In this document: piece after piece, positions 40,512 through 48,449 of the stretch | Position numbering within the stretch: position 1 is the stretch's first letter | Layout: each line of letters begins with the position of its first letter | DNA from: Tahibacter harae | GTDB taxonomy: Bacteria > Pseudomonadota > Gammaproteobacteria > Xanthomonadales > Rhodanobacteraceae | DNA length: 64,000 nucleotides | Assembly (NCBI RefSeq): GCF_024437735.1 | Contig: NZ_JANFQO010000001.1 | Span: 248,001 to 312,000, forward strand | Direction of reading: 5' to 3' | Program-made: the position numbers and the translations under genes | Notes under the pieces: model-generated | Seen by the model: the letters and a program-made list of their open reading frames with translations, nothing else | What the model was told of the DNA's origin: nothing | Database searches by the model: none

Positions 40512-41684
40512 ATGAGCCAACCCGCAACCGAGCCCGCAGGCAGCAGTCTGGCGGACACGCTGCCCGAGTCCGCCGGTGCGTCCCAGGACACCGCCGCAGC
40601 GCCGCTGCGCACCTGGACCTCGCCCAGGCTGTGGCGCAACCTGCTGCTGTTCTGGACCGCGCACAGCCTGGTGTTCGCGCAGACCACGCTGAGCCTGAGC
40701 GGCGCCGGGCCGACGCCGGCGGATATCCAGTCGGCGCTGCGGCTGAGCCTGGGCACCTGGCTGCCGTGGGTGCCGATGAGCGTGTTCGTGATCTGGCTGG
40801 TGCAGCAGTATCCGATCGGCCGCAAGCATGTGCTGCGCTCGATCGCGGCGCTCTGCGCCGGCAACGCCGCCGTCATCTTGGCCAAGGCCGCCTGCGTGTT
40901 CGCGTTCAACGACCTGGTGCAGTGGTACGACTTCACCCCGACTCCGGGCCGCGTGCTGACCGCCAGCCTGTTCAACAACCTGCTGCTGTACTGGCTGGTC
41001 GTCGGCGCCGCGCATGCGCTGCTGTATTCGCACCGCTACTGGCAGCGCGAAGCGGAAGTCGCGGCGCTGCGCGCCAGCCTGTCGGAAGCGCGGCTGCAGG
41101 CGCTGTCGGCCCAGCTCAATCCGCATTTCCTGTTCAACACGCTCAATACCGTGGCCGAGCTGGTGCATCACGACGCGGCGGCGGCCGACCGCATGCTGGC
41201 GAACCTTTCCGCGCTGCTGCGGCGCAGTCTCGGCACCTCGGCCGCGCAGGAAGTGCCGCTGCGCGACGAGCTGGCGATGCTGGAGCAATACCTGGCCATA
41301 CAGCGCGTGCGTTTCGGCGCGCGCCTGCAATCGGCCTTCGCCGTCGATGCCGGCTGCCTGGATGCCGCCGTGCCGTTCCTGCTGCTGCAGCCGCTGGTGG
41401 AGAACGCCATCGTGCATGCGATCGCGCCGCGCATCGAAGGCGGCTGCGTGCGCGTTTCGGCAGGGCGCGAAGGTGACGGCCGGCTCAGGCTCTGCGTCAG
41501 CGACGACGGTGCGCCGGCGCGGGCCGCGCCGGCCGGCAACGGCATCGGCCTGCGCAATACCGCCGACCGGCTGCACTGTCTCTACGGCGAGGCCGGCGTG
41601 CTGGAGCTGGCGCAGGCCGCCGGCGGCGGCCTGTGCGTGACGCTCACCCTGCCCTGGCGCCACGCCGCAGGAGCCCCGCCGTGA
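40512..41684 (+). CDS. LytS/YehU-type membrane sensor histidine kinase
   Basis: A 390-residue protein from the ATG at 40512. Residues about 55-190 form four hydrophobic segments (WRNLLLFWTAHSLVFAQTTL, WVPMSVFVIWLVQQ, AAVILAKAACVFAFNDLV, ASLFNNLLLYWLVVGAAHALL). The His_kinase domain has the phospho-acceptor motif LSAQLNPHFLFNTLNT, the N box QPLVENAIVHAI and the G box GNGIGLRNTADRL. No sensory domain other than the membrane part. The stop overlaps the GTG start of the response-regulator gene by 4 bases. Signal and targets are unknown. Confidence 0.9.
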   Translation: MSQPATEPAGSSLADTLPESAGASQDTAAAPLRTWTSPRLWRNLLLFWTAHSLVFAQTTLSLSGAGPTPADIQSALRLSLGTWLPWVPMSVFVIWLVQQYPIGRKHVLRSIAALCAGNAAVILAKAACVFAFNDLVQWYDFTPTPGRVLTASLFNNLLLYWLVVGAAHALLYSHRYWQREAEVAALRASLSEARLQALSAQLNPHFLFNTLNTVAELVHHDAAAADRMLANLSALLRRSLGTSAAQEVPLRDELAMLEQYLAIQRVRFGARLQSAFAVDAGCLDAAVPFLLLQPLVENAIVHAIAPRIEGGCVRVSAGREGDGRLRLCVSDDGAPARAAPAGNGIGLRNTADRLHCLYGEAGVLELAQAAGGGLCVTLTLPWRHAAGAPP

Positions 41685-42403
41685 GCCCCCTGCGCGTGGC
41701 CATCGCCGACGACGAACCGATTGCGCGCCTGCGCCTGCAGCGACTGCTGGGCAGCGACAGCGGCATAGCCATCGTCGCCAGCTGCGGGAGTGCCGACGAA
41801 CTCCTGCGCGCCCTGCAAACCCAGCCCGTCGATGCGCTGTTCCTGGACATAGAAATGCCCGGCAAGGACGTGTTCGCCGCCTGGGCCGGGCTGCCGCCGC
41901 CGCGCCCGCGCGTGGTGTTCGTCACCGCCTATGCGGAGTTCGCCGCGAAGGCATTCGAGATCGATGCGGTCGATTACCTGGTAAAGCCAGTAGTGCAGGA
42001 ACGGCTGTTCGCCGCGGTCGAGCGCGTGCGGCGCGACCTCGCCGCAGCCGCGGCAGCGCCGCCGGTACCGGAGTCGCGGCATATCCCGCTGCCGATAGGC
42101 CGCCGCATCCGCCTGGTCGACCTGGCGACGATCGATCACGTCGTGGTCGAGGCGAACTACCTGGAGATCCACGCGGCCTCGCGCAGCTTCGTGCTGCGGC
42201 GTCCGATCTCGTGGATGGAAGCGCAGTTGGACCCGCGCGCCTTCCTGCGCGTGCACCGCTCGCATATCGTGCGCATCCGCGCCATCGAGCAGATCGAGCC
42301 GCTGTCCTCGGGCCGCTATCGCCTGCGCCTGCACGGCGGCGCGCAGCTGTTCTCCAGCCGCAGCTACCGCGACGCGATACGGCTGGCGCTGGGCATTGCC
42401 TGA
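41681..42403 (+). CDS. LytTR-family response regulator
   Basis: A 240-residue protein with a GTG start (GTGA overlap with the kinase stop) preceded by AGGAG. Receiver domain: acidic pocket Asp10-Asp11, phosphoacceptor Asp56 (LFLDIEMPG), Thr82 (VFVTAY) and Lys102 (LVKPV). LytTR DNA-binding domain at about 135-235 (GRRIRLVDLATIDHVVVEANYLEIH, FLRVHRSHIVRI, YRLRLHGG). Pairs with the upstream LytS-type kinase. LytTR regulators usually bind direct repeats upstream of a few membrane or export genes; none next to it is an obvious target. Confidence 0.92.
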   Translation: MSPLRVAIADDEPIARLRLQRLLGSDSGIAIVASCGSADELLRALQTQPVDALFLDIEMPGKDVFAAWAGLPPPRPRVVFVTAYAEFAAKAFEIDAVDYLVKPVVQERLFAAVERVRRDLAAAAAAPPVPESRHIPLPIGRRIRLVDLATIDHVVVEANYLEIHAASRSFVLRRPISWMEAQLDPRAFLRVHRSHIVRIRAIEQIEPLSSGRYRLRLHGGAQLFSSRSYRDAIRLALGIA

Positions 42404-42460
42404 GGCTCCGCGCCGCAGCCGGCGCTATGCTTGCCGCTTCCCGAAACCGCCGGCGCCGCC

Positions 42461-43039
42461 ATGCAGCAGATCATCGATTTCATCCTCGAACTGGACAAGC
42501 TCAAGGGCGTCACGCGCAAGGTCAAGCCGCTGGGGCTGGAGCGCTACGAGAATTCCGCCGAGCACAGCTGGCAGCTGGCCCTGCTGGCGGCGTCGCTGGC
42601 GCCGCATGCGCCGGCAGGCGTGCCTATCGACCATGTGATCGTCCTGCTGCTGGTGCACGACATCGGCGAGATCGACACCGGCGACACCATCGCCTTCGCC
42701 GAGGACGGCTGGGAGGCACGCAAGGCGGCGGAGCTGGCCGCGGTGCAGCGCATCTTCGGTCTGCTGCCGCAGGAACAGGCGCAGAGATTCCTCGCCCTGT
42801 GGCAGGAATTCGATGCGGCGCAGACGCCTGCGGCACAGTTCGCCCATGCGGCGGACCGGGCCATGCCGGTGCTGCTCAACCTGGCCAGCGGCGGCCAGAG
42901 CTGGCGCGAGAACGGCATCAGCTACGAGCGCGTGGTGCGCCGGGTGCGGCCGCCGATCGAGCAGGGCTGTCCCGCGTTGTGGCAGTACCTGGAAGGCCGC
43001 CTGCTGCAGGCGCGCGAGCAGGGATTTTTCGGCGCCTGA
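42461..43039 (+). CDS. HD-domain phosphohydrolase, HDDC2/YfbR-like nucleotidase
   Basis: A 192-residue cytoplasmic protein from the ATG at 42461. The HD motifs are SAEHSWQLAL (first His), LLVHDIGEIDTGD (His-Asp) and a later Asp in ...ADRAMPVLLN. The N-terminal IIDFILELDKLKGVTRKV is typical of the HDDC2 group, whose members are metal-dependent 5'-deoxynucleotidases. Role in nucleotide salvage is inferred from family. Stands alone between the LytTR gene and the delta-60 gene. Confidence 0.85.
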   Translation: MQQIIDFILELDKLKGVTRKVKPLGLERYENSAEHSWQLALLAASLAPHAPAGVPIDHVIVLLLVHDIGEIDTGDTIAFAEDGWEARKAAELAAVQRIFGLLPQEQAQRFLALWQEFDAAQTPAAQFAHAADRAMPVLLNLASGGQSWRENGISYERVVRRVRPPIEQGCPALWQYLEGRLLQAREQGFFGA

Positions 43040-43105
43040 GGCGCCATGTCAGGGTTGCGCCCGTTTCTGCGAATTCCTCGGGCAGGGAATTTCGGGAGTG
43101 GAGTC

Positions 43106-44551
43106 ATGCAATCACTTGTGGGTCGCCTCGTTCTCGCCGCCGCGGCGCTGGTGCCGGGCCTGGCCGCCGCCGGGAATATCAATTACGACGCGATGGTCGA
43201 CACCAGCTTCGCCACCACCACGTCGCCGCCGTATTGGCGCCGCCTGTACACCACCGGGACGGTGGACGAGCGCGCCATCGCCGTTGCGCGCATGCCCGAC
43301 CGCAGCATCGTCGCGCTGATCTCGGTGCCGGGCGGCGCGGTCGGCAGCAAGATCGGCCTGCAGCGCTACAACGCCAATGGAAGCCCCTTCAGCGGCGTCT
43401 TCGGCAGCGCCGGCAAGGTGGTCAAGGACGCTTACCTCATTACCCTGACCGGCATGATCGCCGACAGCCAGGGCCGCATCGTCGTGATCGGTTCCACGCC
43501 CGGCCCAGGCGGCAAGACGGATTTCGGCGTGGTGCGCTTCAACGGCGACGGCAGCGACGACACCAGCTTCGGCGGCGACGGCGGCGTGGCCGTGGGCATG
43601 GAGCCGCTGCCCAATGCCGGCGACGACTATCCCGTCGCCATCATCGAACAGCCCACCGCGACCGGCTCGCGCCTGGTGATCGCCGGCAATACCAGCATGA
43701 CGTCCGGCTCCAGCACGCTGCACCGCTTCGGCCTGATCGGCCTGCGCCAGGACGGCAGCATCGATCCGGATTTCGGCAACTACGTCGATCCGGACTACGC
43801 CGGCCGCGTCAACGACCGCTACGTTTCCGGCCAGGACGCCTACGCCAGCAGCCTGGTGCTGATGCCGAACAGTAGCCTGCTGATCGCCGGCGCCACCGTG
43901 CAGAACAGCACCGACACCGACTACGGCGCCTGCTATCTGTCGCCCAACGGCGCGCCATTCGCGGACTTCTCCTCGTGCATCCGCGTGGCCATCGACGAGC
44001 CGGGCCCGGGCGGCTCGCTCTACGACAGTGTCACCGCCATGGCGGTGTCGCGCCCGGACCGCATCACCCTGGTCGGCAATTCCAGCGGCCGCATCTCGGC
44101 GACGCGGCTGCTGCTGGAGGGAAGCCACCTGGGCCTGGACCCCACTTTTCTCGGCAGCAACATCACCGGCCGCGAATACCTGTTCGTCCATCCCAGCACC
44201 GGCACCTACGCCAACGACGCCGCGCTGCGCAGCGACGGCAGCCTCATCATCGCCGGGCGCTACAACGACGGCAGCCGCAGCCGCGCTGCCGTGCACCGCC
44301 TGCGTCCCAACGGCAGCTCCGACACCATGGGCTATTTCAGCCCCACCGGCTTCATCGTCACCGAGGTGCCGGCGTTCAGCACCAGCGGCAACAGCTTCTT
44401 CGGGGAGTTCAACAAGGTGCTGATCGACAGCGGCAAGCCGCTGCTGCTGGGCACGGCCTCCGACAGCACGACGGCAGCGACCGATCTGGACGGCGTGCTG
44501 GTGCGCCTGTATGCGGACCTGATCTTCGCCGACGGCCTGCAGCCGCGCTGA
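43106..44551 (+). CDS. Secreted delta-60-repeat protein with FADGLQP C-terminal tail
   Basis: A 481-residue protein from the ATG at 43106 (GGGAGTGGAG site upstream), with a signal peptide (LVGRLVLAAAALVPGLAAAG). Repeated strands of delta-60 type: PDRSIVALISVPGG, QGRIVVIGSTPG, GSRLVIAGNT, NSSLLIAGATV, PDRITLVGNSSG, DGSLIIAGRYNDG. These are propeller-like extracellular modules without catalytic residues. The protein ends LIFADGLQPR, nearly the same as the end of the unrelated M28 peptidase at 8425-9762 (RIFADGLQP), suggesting a common tail signal. Confidence 0.82.
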   Translation: MQSLVGRLVLAAAALVPGLAAAGNINYDAMVDTSFATTTSPPYWRRLYTTGTVDERAIAVARMPDRSIVALISVPGGAVGSKIGLQRYNANGSPFSGVFGSAGKVVKDAYLITLTGMIADSQGRIVVIGSTPGPGGKTDFGVVRFNGDGSDDTSFGGDGGVAVGMEPLPNAGDDYPVAIIEQPTATGSRLVIAGNTSMTSGSSTLHRFGLIGLRQDGSIDPDFGNYVDPDYAGRVNDRYVSGQDAYASSLVLMPNSSLLIAGATVQNSTDTDYGACYLSPNGAPFADFSSCIRVAIDEPGPGGSLYDSVTAMAVSRPDRITLVGNSSGRISATRLLLEGSHLGLDPTFLGSNITGREYLFVHPSTGTYANDAALRSDGSLIIAGRYNDGSRSRAAVHRLRPNGSSDTMGYFSPTGFIVTEVPAFSTSGNSFFGEFNKVLIDSGKPLLLGTASDSTTAATDLDGVLVRLYADLIFADGLQPR

Positions 44552-44553
44552 AA

Positions 44554-44575
44554 CGGCGCCGCAGCGCCGGCGCCG
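44554..44575. terminator. Small hairpin between convergent genes
   Basis: CGGCGCC and GGCGCCG pair over 7 bp with an 8-base loop, 2 bases after the delta-60 stop and before the opposing ACT-domain gene. No T-tract. Confidence 0.35.
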
Positions 44576-44597
44576 CGGCACGATGGCGATGCTCCGC

Positions 44598-44981
44598 TCA
44601 GGTCACGCTATGACCGGCGGCCGACAGTGCGGCAATCGCCGCCGCGCTGTCGGCCTGCTTCACCAGCACATGATCGCCGTCGAAACTGGAGACCACGAAT
44701 ACGCCCAGGCCGGCGGCGGACAAGGGCGCGACGACGGTGAGGACGATGCCGGTCTCGTCGAAGGCGAACGGGCCGGCCAGCTTGAAGCAGGTCCACGGGC
44801 CGTCCTGGCGCACCGCGGCCGGCACGCGCGCGGCCAGGCAGGCGACGGAAAGCTCGTCATCACTGCGGCTGATGCTGACGAAGCCGGGGCCGTCGGCCCA
44901 GGCGGGAATGGCAGCGGCAGCGGCGAGCCGCGCAACCGTGTAGTCGCCGGACAGGCGGCGCAGGAGCAGTGGGCGTTTCAT
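44598..44981 (-). CDS. ACT-domain protein (DUF2241/CASTOR-like)
   Basis: A 127-residue protein made of two ACT-like halves: RLSGDYTVARLAAAAAIPAWADG, FVSISRSDDELSVACLAARVP, FKLAGPFAFDETGIVLTVVAPLSAAGLGVFVVSSFDGDHVLVK. This layout is shared with small bacterial ACT proteins thought to bind amino acids. No enzyme is fused. Role as an amino-acid sensor is family-based inference. Normal length. Confidence 0.85.
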   Translation of the reverse strand: MKRPLLLRRLSGDYTVARLAAAAAIPAWADGPGFVSISRSDDELSVACLAARVPAAVRQDGPWTCFKLAGPFAFDETGIVLTVVAPLSAAGLGVFVVSSFDGDHVLVKQADSAAAIAALSAAGHSVT

Positions 44982-45009
44982 GCGCCGATTATCCGGTACG
45001 GCGGTGCGG

Positions 45010-45498
45010 TCAGCCGCCGGATTTCATGCTGGTCTTCTCCACCTTCCACTGCCCGTCTTCCTTGACCAGGCGCGAGAGGCCGCTGGACTTGGCGCCGGAC
45101 TGGTCGACAGCGTCGATATCCAGCTCCACGCGATCGCCGAAATCGCGCCCGCCGGTCACAGTGGCGCTGCGCGGAGCGAAAGCCTTCATCATTTCCAGCA
45201 TGGCGCCGAACTGCGGATCCTTGCGCTGGGCGCGCATCTTGTCGGCCTGGGCCTTGACCACGGTGGCGAGCATGGCATCGACATCGCCCGCGCGCATGGC
45301 GGCGAGATTGGCCTGGAACACCTGGCCTGCATCGCCGCCGCCGGGCGGCAGCGGCTTGCTCGCGCCGGTGGAAGCGGCCGCGGCATCGCCGGAGGGGCCA
45401 TCGGCGCGCGCCTGCGCCATGCCGGCGCCAAAGACCAGGAACAGTGCCGCGGCGACGGCAAGGCAGTCATGGGATTTCTTGCGCGAACGGGTCTGCAT
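45010..45498 (-). CDS. Exported small protein, NTF2-like
   Basis: A 162-residue protein from the ATG at 45498, chosen for its CGGAGAAAG site and the following signal peptide (CLAVAAALFLVFGAGMAQA). The mature part has a Gly/Ser/Pro linker, then NLAAMRAGDVDAMLATVVKAQADKMR, a basic helix, and the strands VTGGRDFGDRVELDIDAVDQSG and LSRLVKEDGQWKVEKTSM, matching NTF2-like export-associated proteins. No catalytic residues named. The region upstream (45660-45730) is AT-rich and probably carries the promoter. Confidence 0.7.
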   Translation of the reverse strand: MQTRSRKKSHDCLAVAAALFLVFGAGMAQARADGPSGDAAAASTGASKPLPPGGGDAGQVFQANLAAMRAGDVDAMLATVVKAQADKMRAQRKDPQFGAMLEMMKAFAPRSATVTGGRDFGDRVELDIDAVDQSGAKSSGLSRLVKEDGQWKVEKTSMKSGG

Positions 45499-45762
45499 GG
45501 CTTTCTCCGCTTGATCGTGATGCAAAAAGGAACGCGCCATGGCGGAGAAACGAACATCGGCCGATTCGCGACGGCGCCCCGGACCGCGGGAATTCGGCAC
45601 GCAGCAGTACGCAACCCGGGAAATTTCCGCGCCGGCAGATGTGCGGAGCCGCCCCCCGCAAGCCGTGCCGGCGTTGCGCATCATCAACTTCCACAAATAA
45701 CCAAATAAAACTCCAAACAAAGTAGCGCTGCGGCCTGCATTCTTCCCGCACAGCCTCTACGC

Positions 45763-46569
45763 CTACCTGTCGTTCAGCACCGCAAGGACTTCCTCCAGCA
45801 CCGCCTCGCTGCACGCACTGACCAGGCTGCCGGCGAAGACCAGGCCGTCGCGCTGCCCGTTCGCGCTGCTGGCCACGCCGCCGGCTTCATGGATGCACGG
45901 CAGCAGCGCGGCGATGTCCCAGGGCTGCATGATGGTGTCTATGGCCGCGTGCAGATTGCCGCGGCAGATCAGCGCGTGCTGCATGCAGTCGCCGCAGAAA
46001 CGGAATTTGCGTGCGCGCTGCAGCAGCGGCGATACGCGCCAGGCGGCGCCGTCGGCGGCGGGCCAGATATCCGAGGCGTGCATGCCCGAGGCCGAGACCA
46101 GGGCCTGCGCCAGCGGCACCGGCGCGGCGGCCTGCACGCGCTCGGGTGCGCCGCCGCCGCGGCGGAACCAGCAGCCCTCGCCTTCGGCGGCGTAGACCGT
46201 CTCGCCCAGTACCGGGAAATGGATCACGCCGACCACTGGCCGGCCGCGGTCGAGGTAGGCGATCAGGGTGCCGAACAGCGGCAGGCCCAGGGCGAAGGCG
46301 CTGGTGCCGTCCAGCGGGTCGATGATCCACAGGTCGTCGGCTTCGCGCGGTCCGCCGAATTCCTCGCCCAGTACGGCGTGCTGCGGGAAATGCCGCGCCA
46401 GGTGCTCGCGTATCGCCCGTTCGGCGCCGCGGTCGGCTTCGGTGACTTCGCTGCCGTCAGCCTTGTGGCTGACCGCGCAGCGCTGGTACCAGGGCAGGAT
46501 CTGCTGTTCGGCCAGGGCGGCCAGTTGCAGCGCGCAGTCCAGTTGCGCGCGGTAGCGGGAATGCGGCAT
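45763..46569 (-). CDS. Inositol-monophosphatase-family phosphatase, HisN-like
   Basis: A 268-residue protein from the ATG at 46569; the longer reading extends through noncoding DNA and the opposing gene. Metal and catalytic motifs: VLGEEFGG (Glu69, Glu70), WIIDPLDGTSAF (Asp84, Asp87) and PWDIAALLP. The substrate in this family can be inositol phosphate, histidinol phosphate or sulfate-pathway nucleotides. The GEEFGG/DPLDGTSAF form is common in histidinol-phosphatase-type members, but no his genes lie nearby, so the precise substrate is uncertain. Confidence 0.88.
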   Translation of the reverse strand: MPHSRYRAQLDCALQLAALAEQQILPWYQRCAVSHKADGSEVTEADRGAERAIREHLARHFPQHAVLGEEFGGPREADDLWIIDPLDGTSAFALGLPLFGTLIAYLDRGRPVVGVIHFPVLGETVYAAEGEGCWFRRGGGAPERVQAAAPVPLAQALVSASGMHASDIWPAADGAAWRVSPLLQRARKFRFCGDCMQHALICRGNLHAAIDTIMQPWDIAALLPCIHEAGGVASSANGQRDGLVFAGSLVSACSEAVLEEVLAVLNDR

Positions 46570-46854
46570 GTCTGCGGCTCCACGAAGGGTGCCGCGACAG
46601 TAGCGCAAGCGCCGGCATCGGTGTTGACGCGGCGGTCGCGCAACTGCGCTGCCGGTAAAGCACGCGCTGCCGCGTTGCCGTCGTGCGCGACGAACTGCCG
46701 CACTGCGCCGCGTACGCGCCCCGCACCGCGGCACAACCATCGTGCGCGGCACCGGCCGCACTGCGCGGCACGCCTGCCGCACACGGCGCCGCATGCCAGG
46801 GCACCGCGCCGCGCTTGCCGCCGCACGCACCTTCGCGCAACATCCGCGCCCGCC

Positions 46855-47310
46855 ATGTCCACCCTGCCCTTCCAGCGCGCCCGCGGCATCCTGCGCTACA
46901 GCCCCGAGATCCGCCCCGGTTCGCATACCCGCCGCGACGGCGGCAGCACCTACTGGTGGCTGATCATCGACTGCGATGCGGAACTCGGCCGCTATCTGCG
47001 CCACCTGTACGAGCAGGCGTACTGGCACACGCGCCCGCTCACCAGCCCGCTGTGGGGACCGCATATCTCCGTGATCCGCGGCGAGCAGCCGGCGGATACG
47101 GCAGGCTGGGGCTGGCGCAACGGCGAATCCGTCGAATTCGAGTTCTCGCCGCTGGCCGAGGAAACCCACAGCTATGTCTGGCATCCGGTGCGCTGCGCCG
47201 CTGCGCTGGCCTTGCGCGAACACTACGGCCTGGCGCGCGAGCCCACGCCGCCGCTGCACCTGAGCATAGGCAACGGGCTGAGCACGCGCGGCGAGGGCGC
47301 CGCCGGCTGA
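46855..47310 (+). CDS. Small protein with two H-x-S motifs, candidate 2H phosphoesterase
   Basis: A 151-residue protein from the ATG at 46855. Two motifs typical of the 2H superfamily are present: HISVIRGEQP and HLSIGNG, about 68 residues apart, with an N-terminal strand YWWLIIDCDAELGRYLRHLY. In 2H enzymes such a His-x-Ser/Thr pair hydrolyses 2',3'-cyclic or 2',5'-linked RNA ends. The overall length is short for a LigT-type enzyme but the spacing suits a single domain. The upstream 285 bases are low-complexity with repeated GCCGCAC motifs and contain no other gene. Confidence 0.62.
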   Translation: MSTLPFQRARGILRYSPEIRPGSHTRRDGGSTYWWLIIDCDAELGRYLRHLYEQAYWHTRPLTSPLWGPHISVIRGEQPADTAGWGWRNGESVEFEFSPLAEETHSYVWHPVRCAAALALREHYGLAREPTPPLHLSIGNGLSTRGEGAAG

Positions 47311-47444
47311 TGCGGAAAACCACTTTTCTCGAACTGGAAAAATAACGGCGCCGGCGGACGCGCCGCCGAAACCGACCGCGGACTGCGTGCGACACAGTTG
47401 CGGCGCCGCGCCCGCGACGGATACGCGGCGGCGCCGGCCCATCC

Positions 47445-48176
47445 TCAGTCCAGCCGCACCCCGTCCGGCCCGAAGCGGCGCTCCAGCAACCCCGTCGCGC
47501 CCTGCCCATCGCGCCAGGCCAGGGTGCTGGCGCGAGTGCCGTAGAGCGCACCGCGAATGAAGATCGGGGCGAGGAAACGCTCGATCTCCAGGCCTACGCC
47601 GGTGTCCGGCAGGTCCGCGTCGCCGGGCTGGTGCGTATCGCCGAGCAGATCGAGCAAGGCCGCATCGTCCGCGCCCGCAGCGCTGGCCGCAGCGTAGCGC
47701 TCGCACAGCCGGCGCATCTTGGGCCAGGGCGCATCCAGCGGGCCGTTGCTGACCGTGTGCAGGCCCGGCGGCAGGCGCTGGGCCTTGGCGCTGGGACTTT
47801 GCAGGCACCAGGCCTCGCGCGTATCGGCGACGACCAGATTGAACGGCGCGTAGTCGCCCAGGCGCGTGCCCAGTTCGGCCACGTAGTCCGCGGCGCTGAT
47901 CTGGCCGGCGACGAAATCGCGCACCAGGTCGCCGCGCGAGCGCGGGCCGCGCTGAGGGTTGAGCAGGCGGATATTGGTCACCGCGGCGATGCGGCCGTTG
48001 TCGTGCACAGCCAGCCAGCTGCCGCCGGCTTCGAGATCGCGTCCGCCGCGCACGCCGGGCAGGTCCGGCCAGGGTGCCGCCGCGGCGCTGGGGCGGGCGT
48101 GGAATTCGTCGCGGTTGGCCAGCAGCAGCAGGGGCCGCGCCGGCACCACGTCAACAGCGAGCAGCAACAGGCACAT
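47445..48176 (-). CDS. TANGO2/NRDE-family protein
   Basis: A 243-residue protein from the ATG at 48176 (GGAAGAA site 8 bases upstream). Cys2 follows the initiator Met, as in N-terminal-nucleophile members, and the NRDE motif is present in LLLLANRDEFHARPSA. Further conserved blocks: GGRDLEAGGSWLAV, VTNIRLLNP, RSRGDLVRDF, FNLVVAD, VSNGPLDAPWPK. TANGO2 proteins have been linked to haem or lipid handling in eukaryotes; the bacterial role is not settled. A possible Ntn hydrolase in the cytoplasm. Confidence 0.88.
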   Translation of the reverse strand: MCLLLLAVDVVPARPLLLLANRDEFHARPSAAAAPWPDLPGVRGGRDLEAGGSWLAVHDNGRIAAVTNIRLLNPQRGPRSRGDLVRDFVAGQISAADYVAELGTRLGDYAPFNLVVADTREAWCLQSPSAKAQRLPPGLHTVSNGPLDAPWPKMRRLCERYAAASAAGADDAALLDLLGDTHQPGDADLPDTGVGLEIERFLAPIFIRGALYGTRASTLAWRDGQGATGLLERRFGPDGVRLD

Positions 48177-48449
48177 GGATTTCTTCCAGTCGGAACAAGG
48201 GAACGGCTGCCGACCGCGCGCCATGCCCGCGGGTTCCGGCGCGCCCGCATCGGCGCGCCGGAACGAAGCGGCGGCCGGACCAGCCGCACGCGGCGACACC
48301 ACAACGCAGGGCACCGATGACGGGCGGCCCGCCGGCGCAACGCCACCGGACGGGCGCGGCGACGGCAACGAACTCCGATCGCCGCCAACGCGAACTGCCG
48401 CGCTGCGCAGCCGCTGCGATCGCTGCCACGCGCCTGCGCCAGCCTGACG

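Noticed and set aside
43112-44581. 489-codon minus-strand ORF
   Set aside because: Exact antisense of the delta-60 protein, which has signal peptide, ribosome-binding site and repeat structure.
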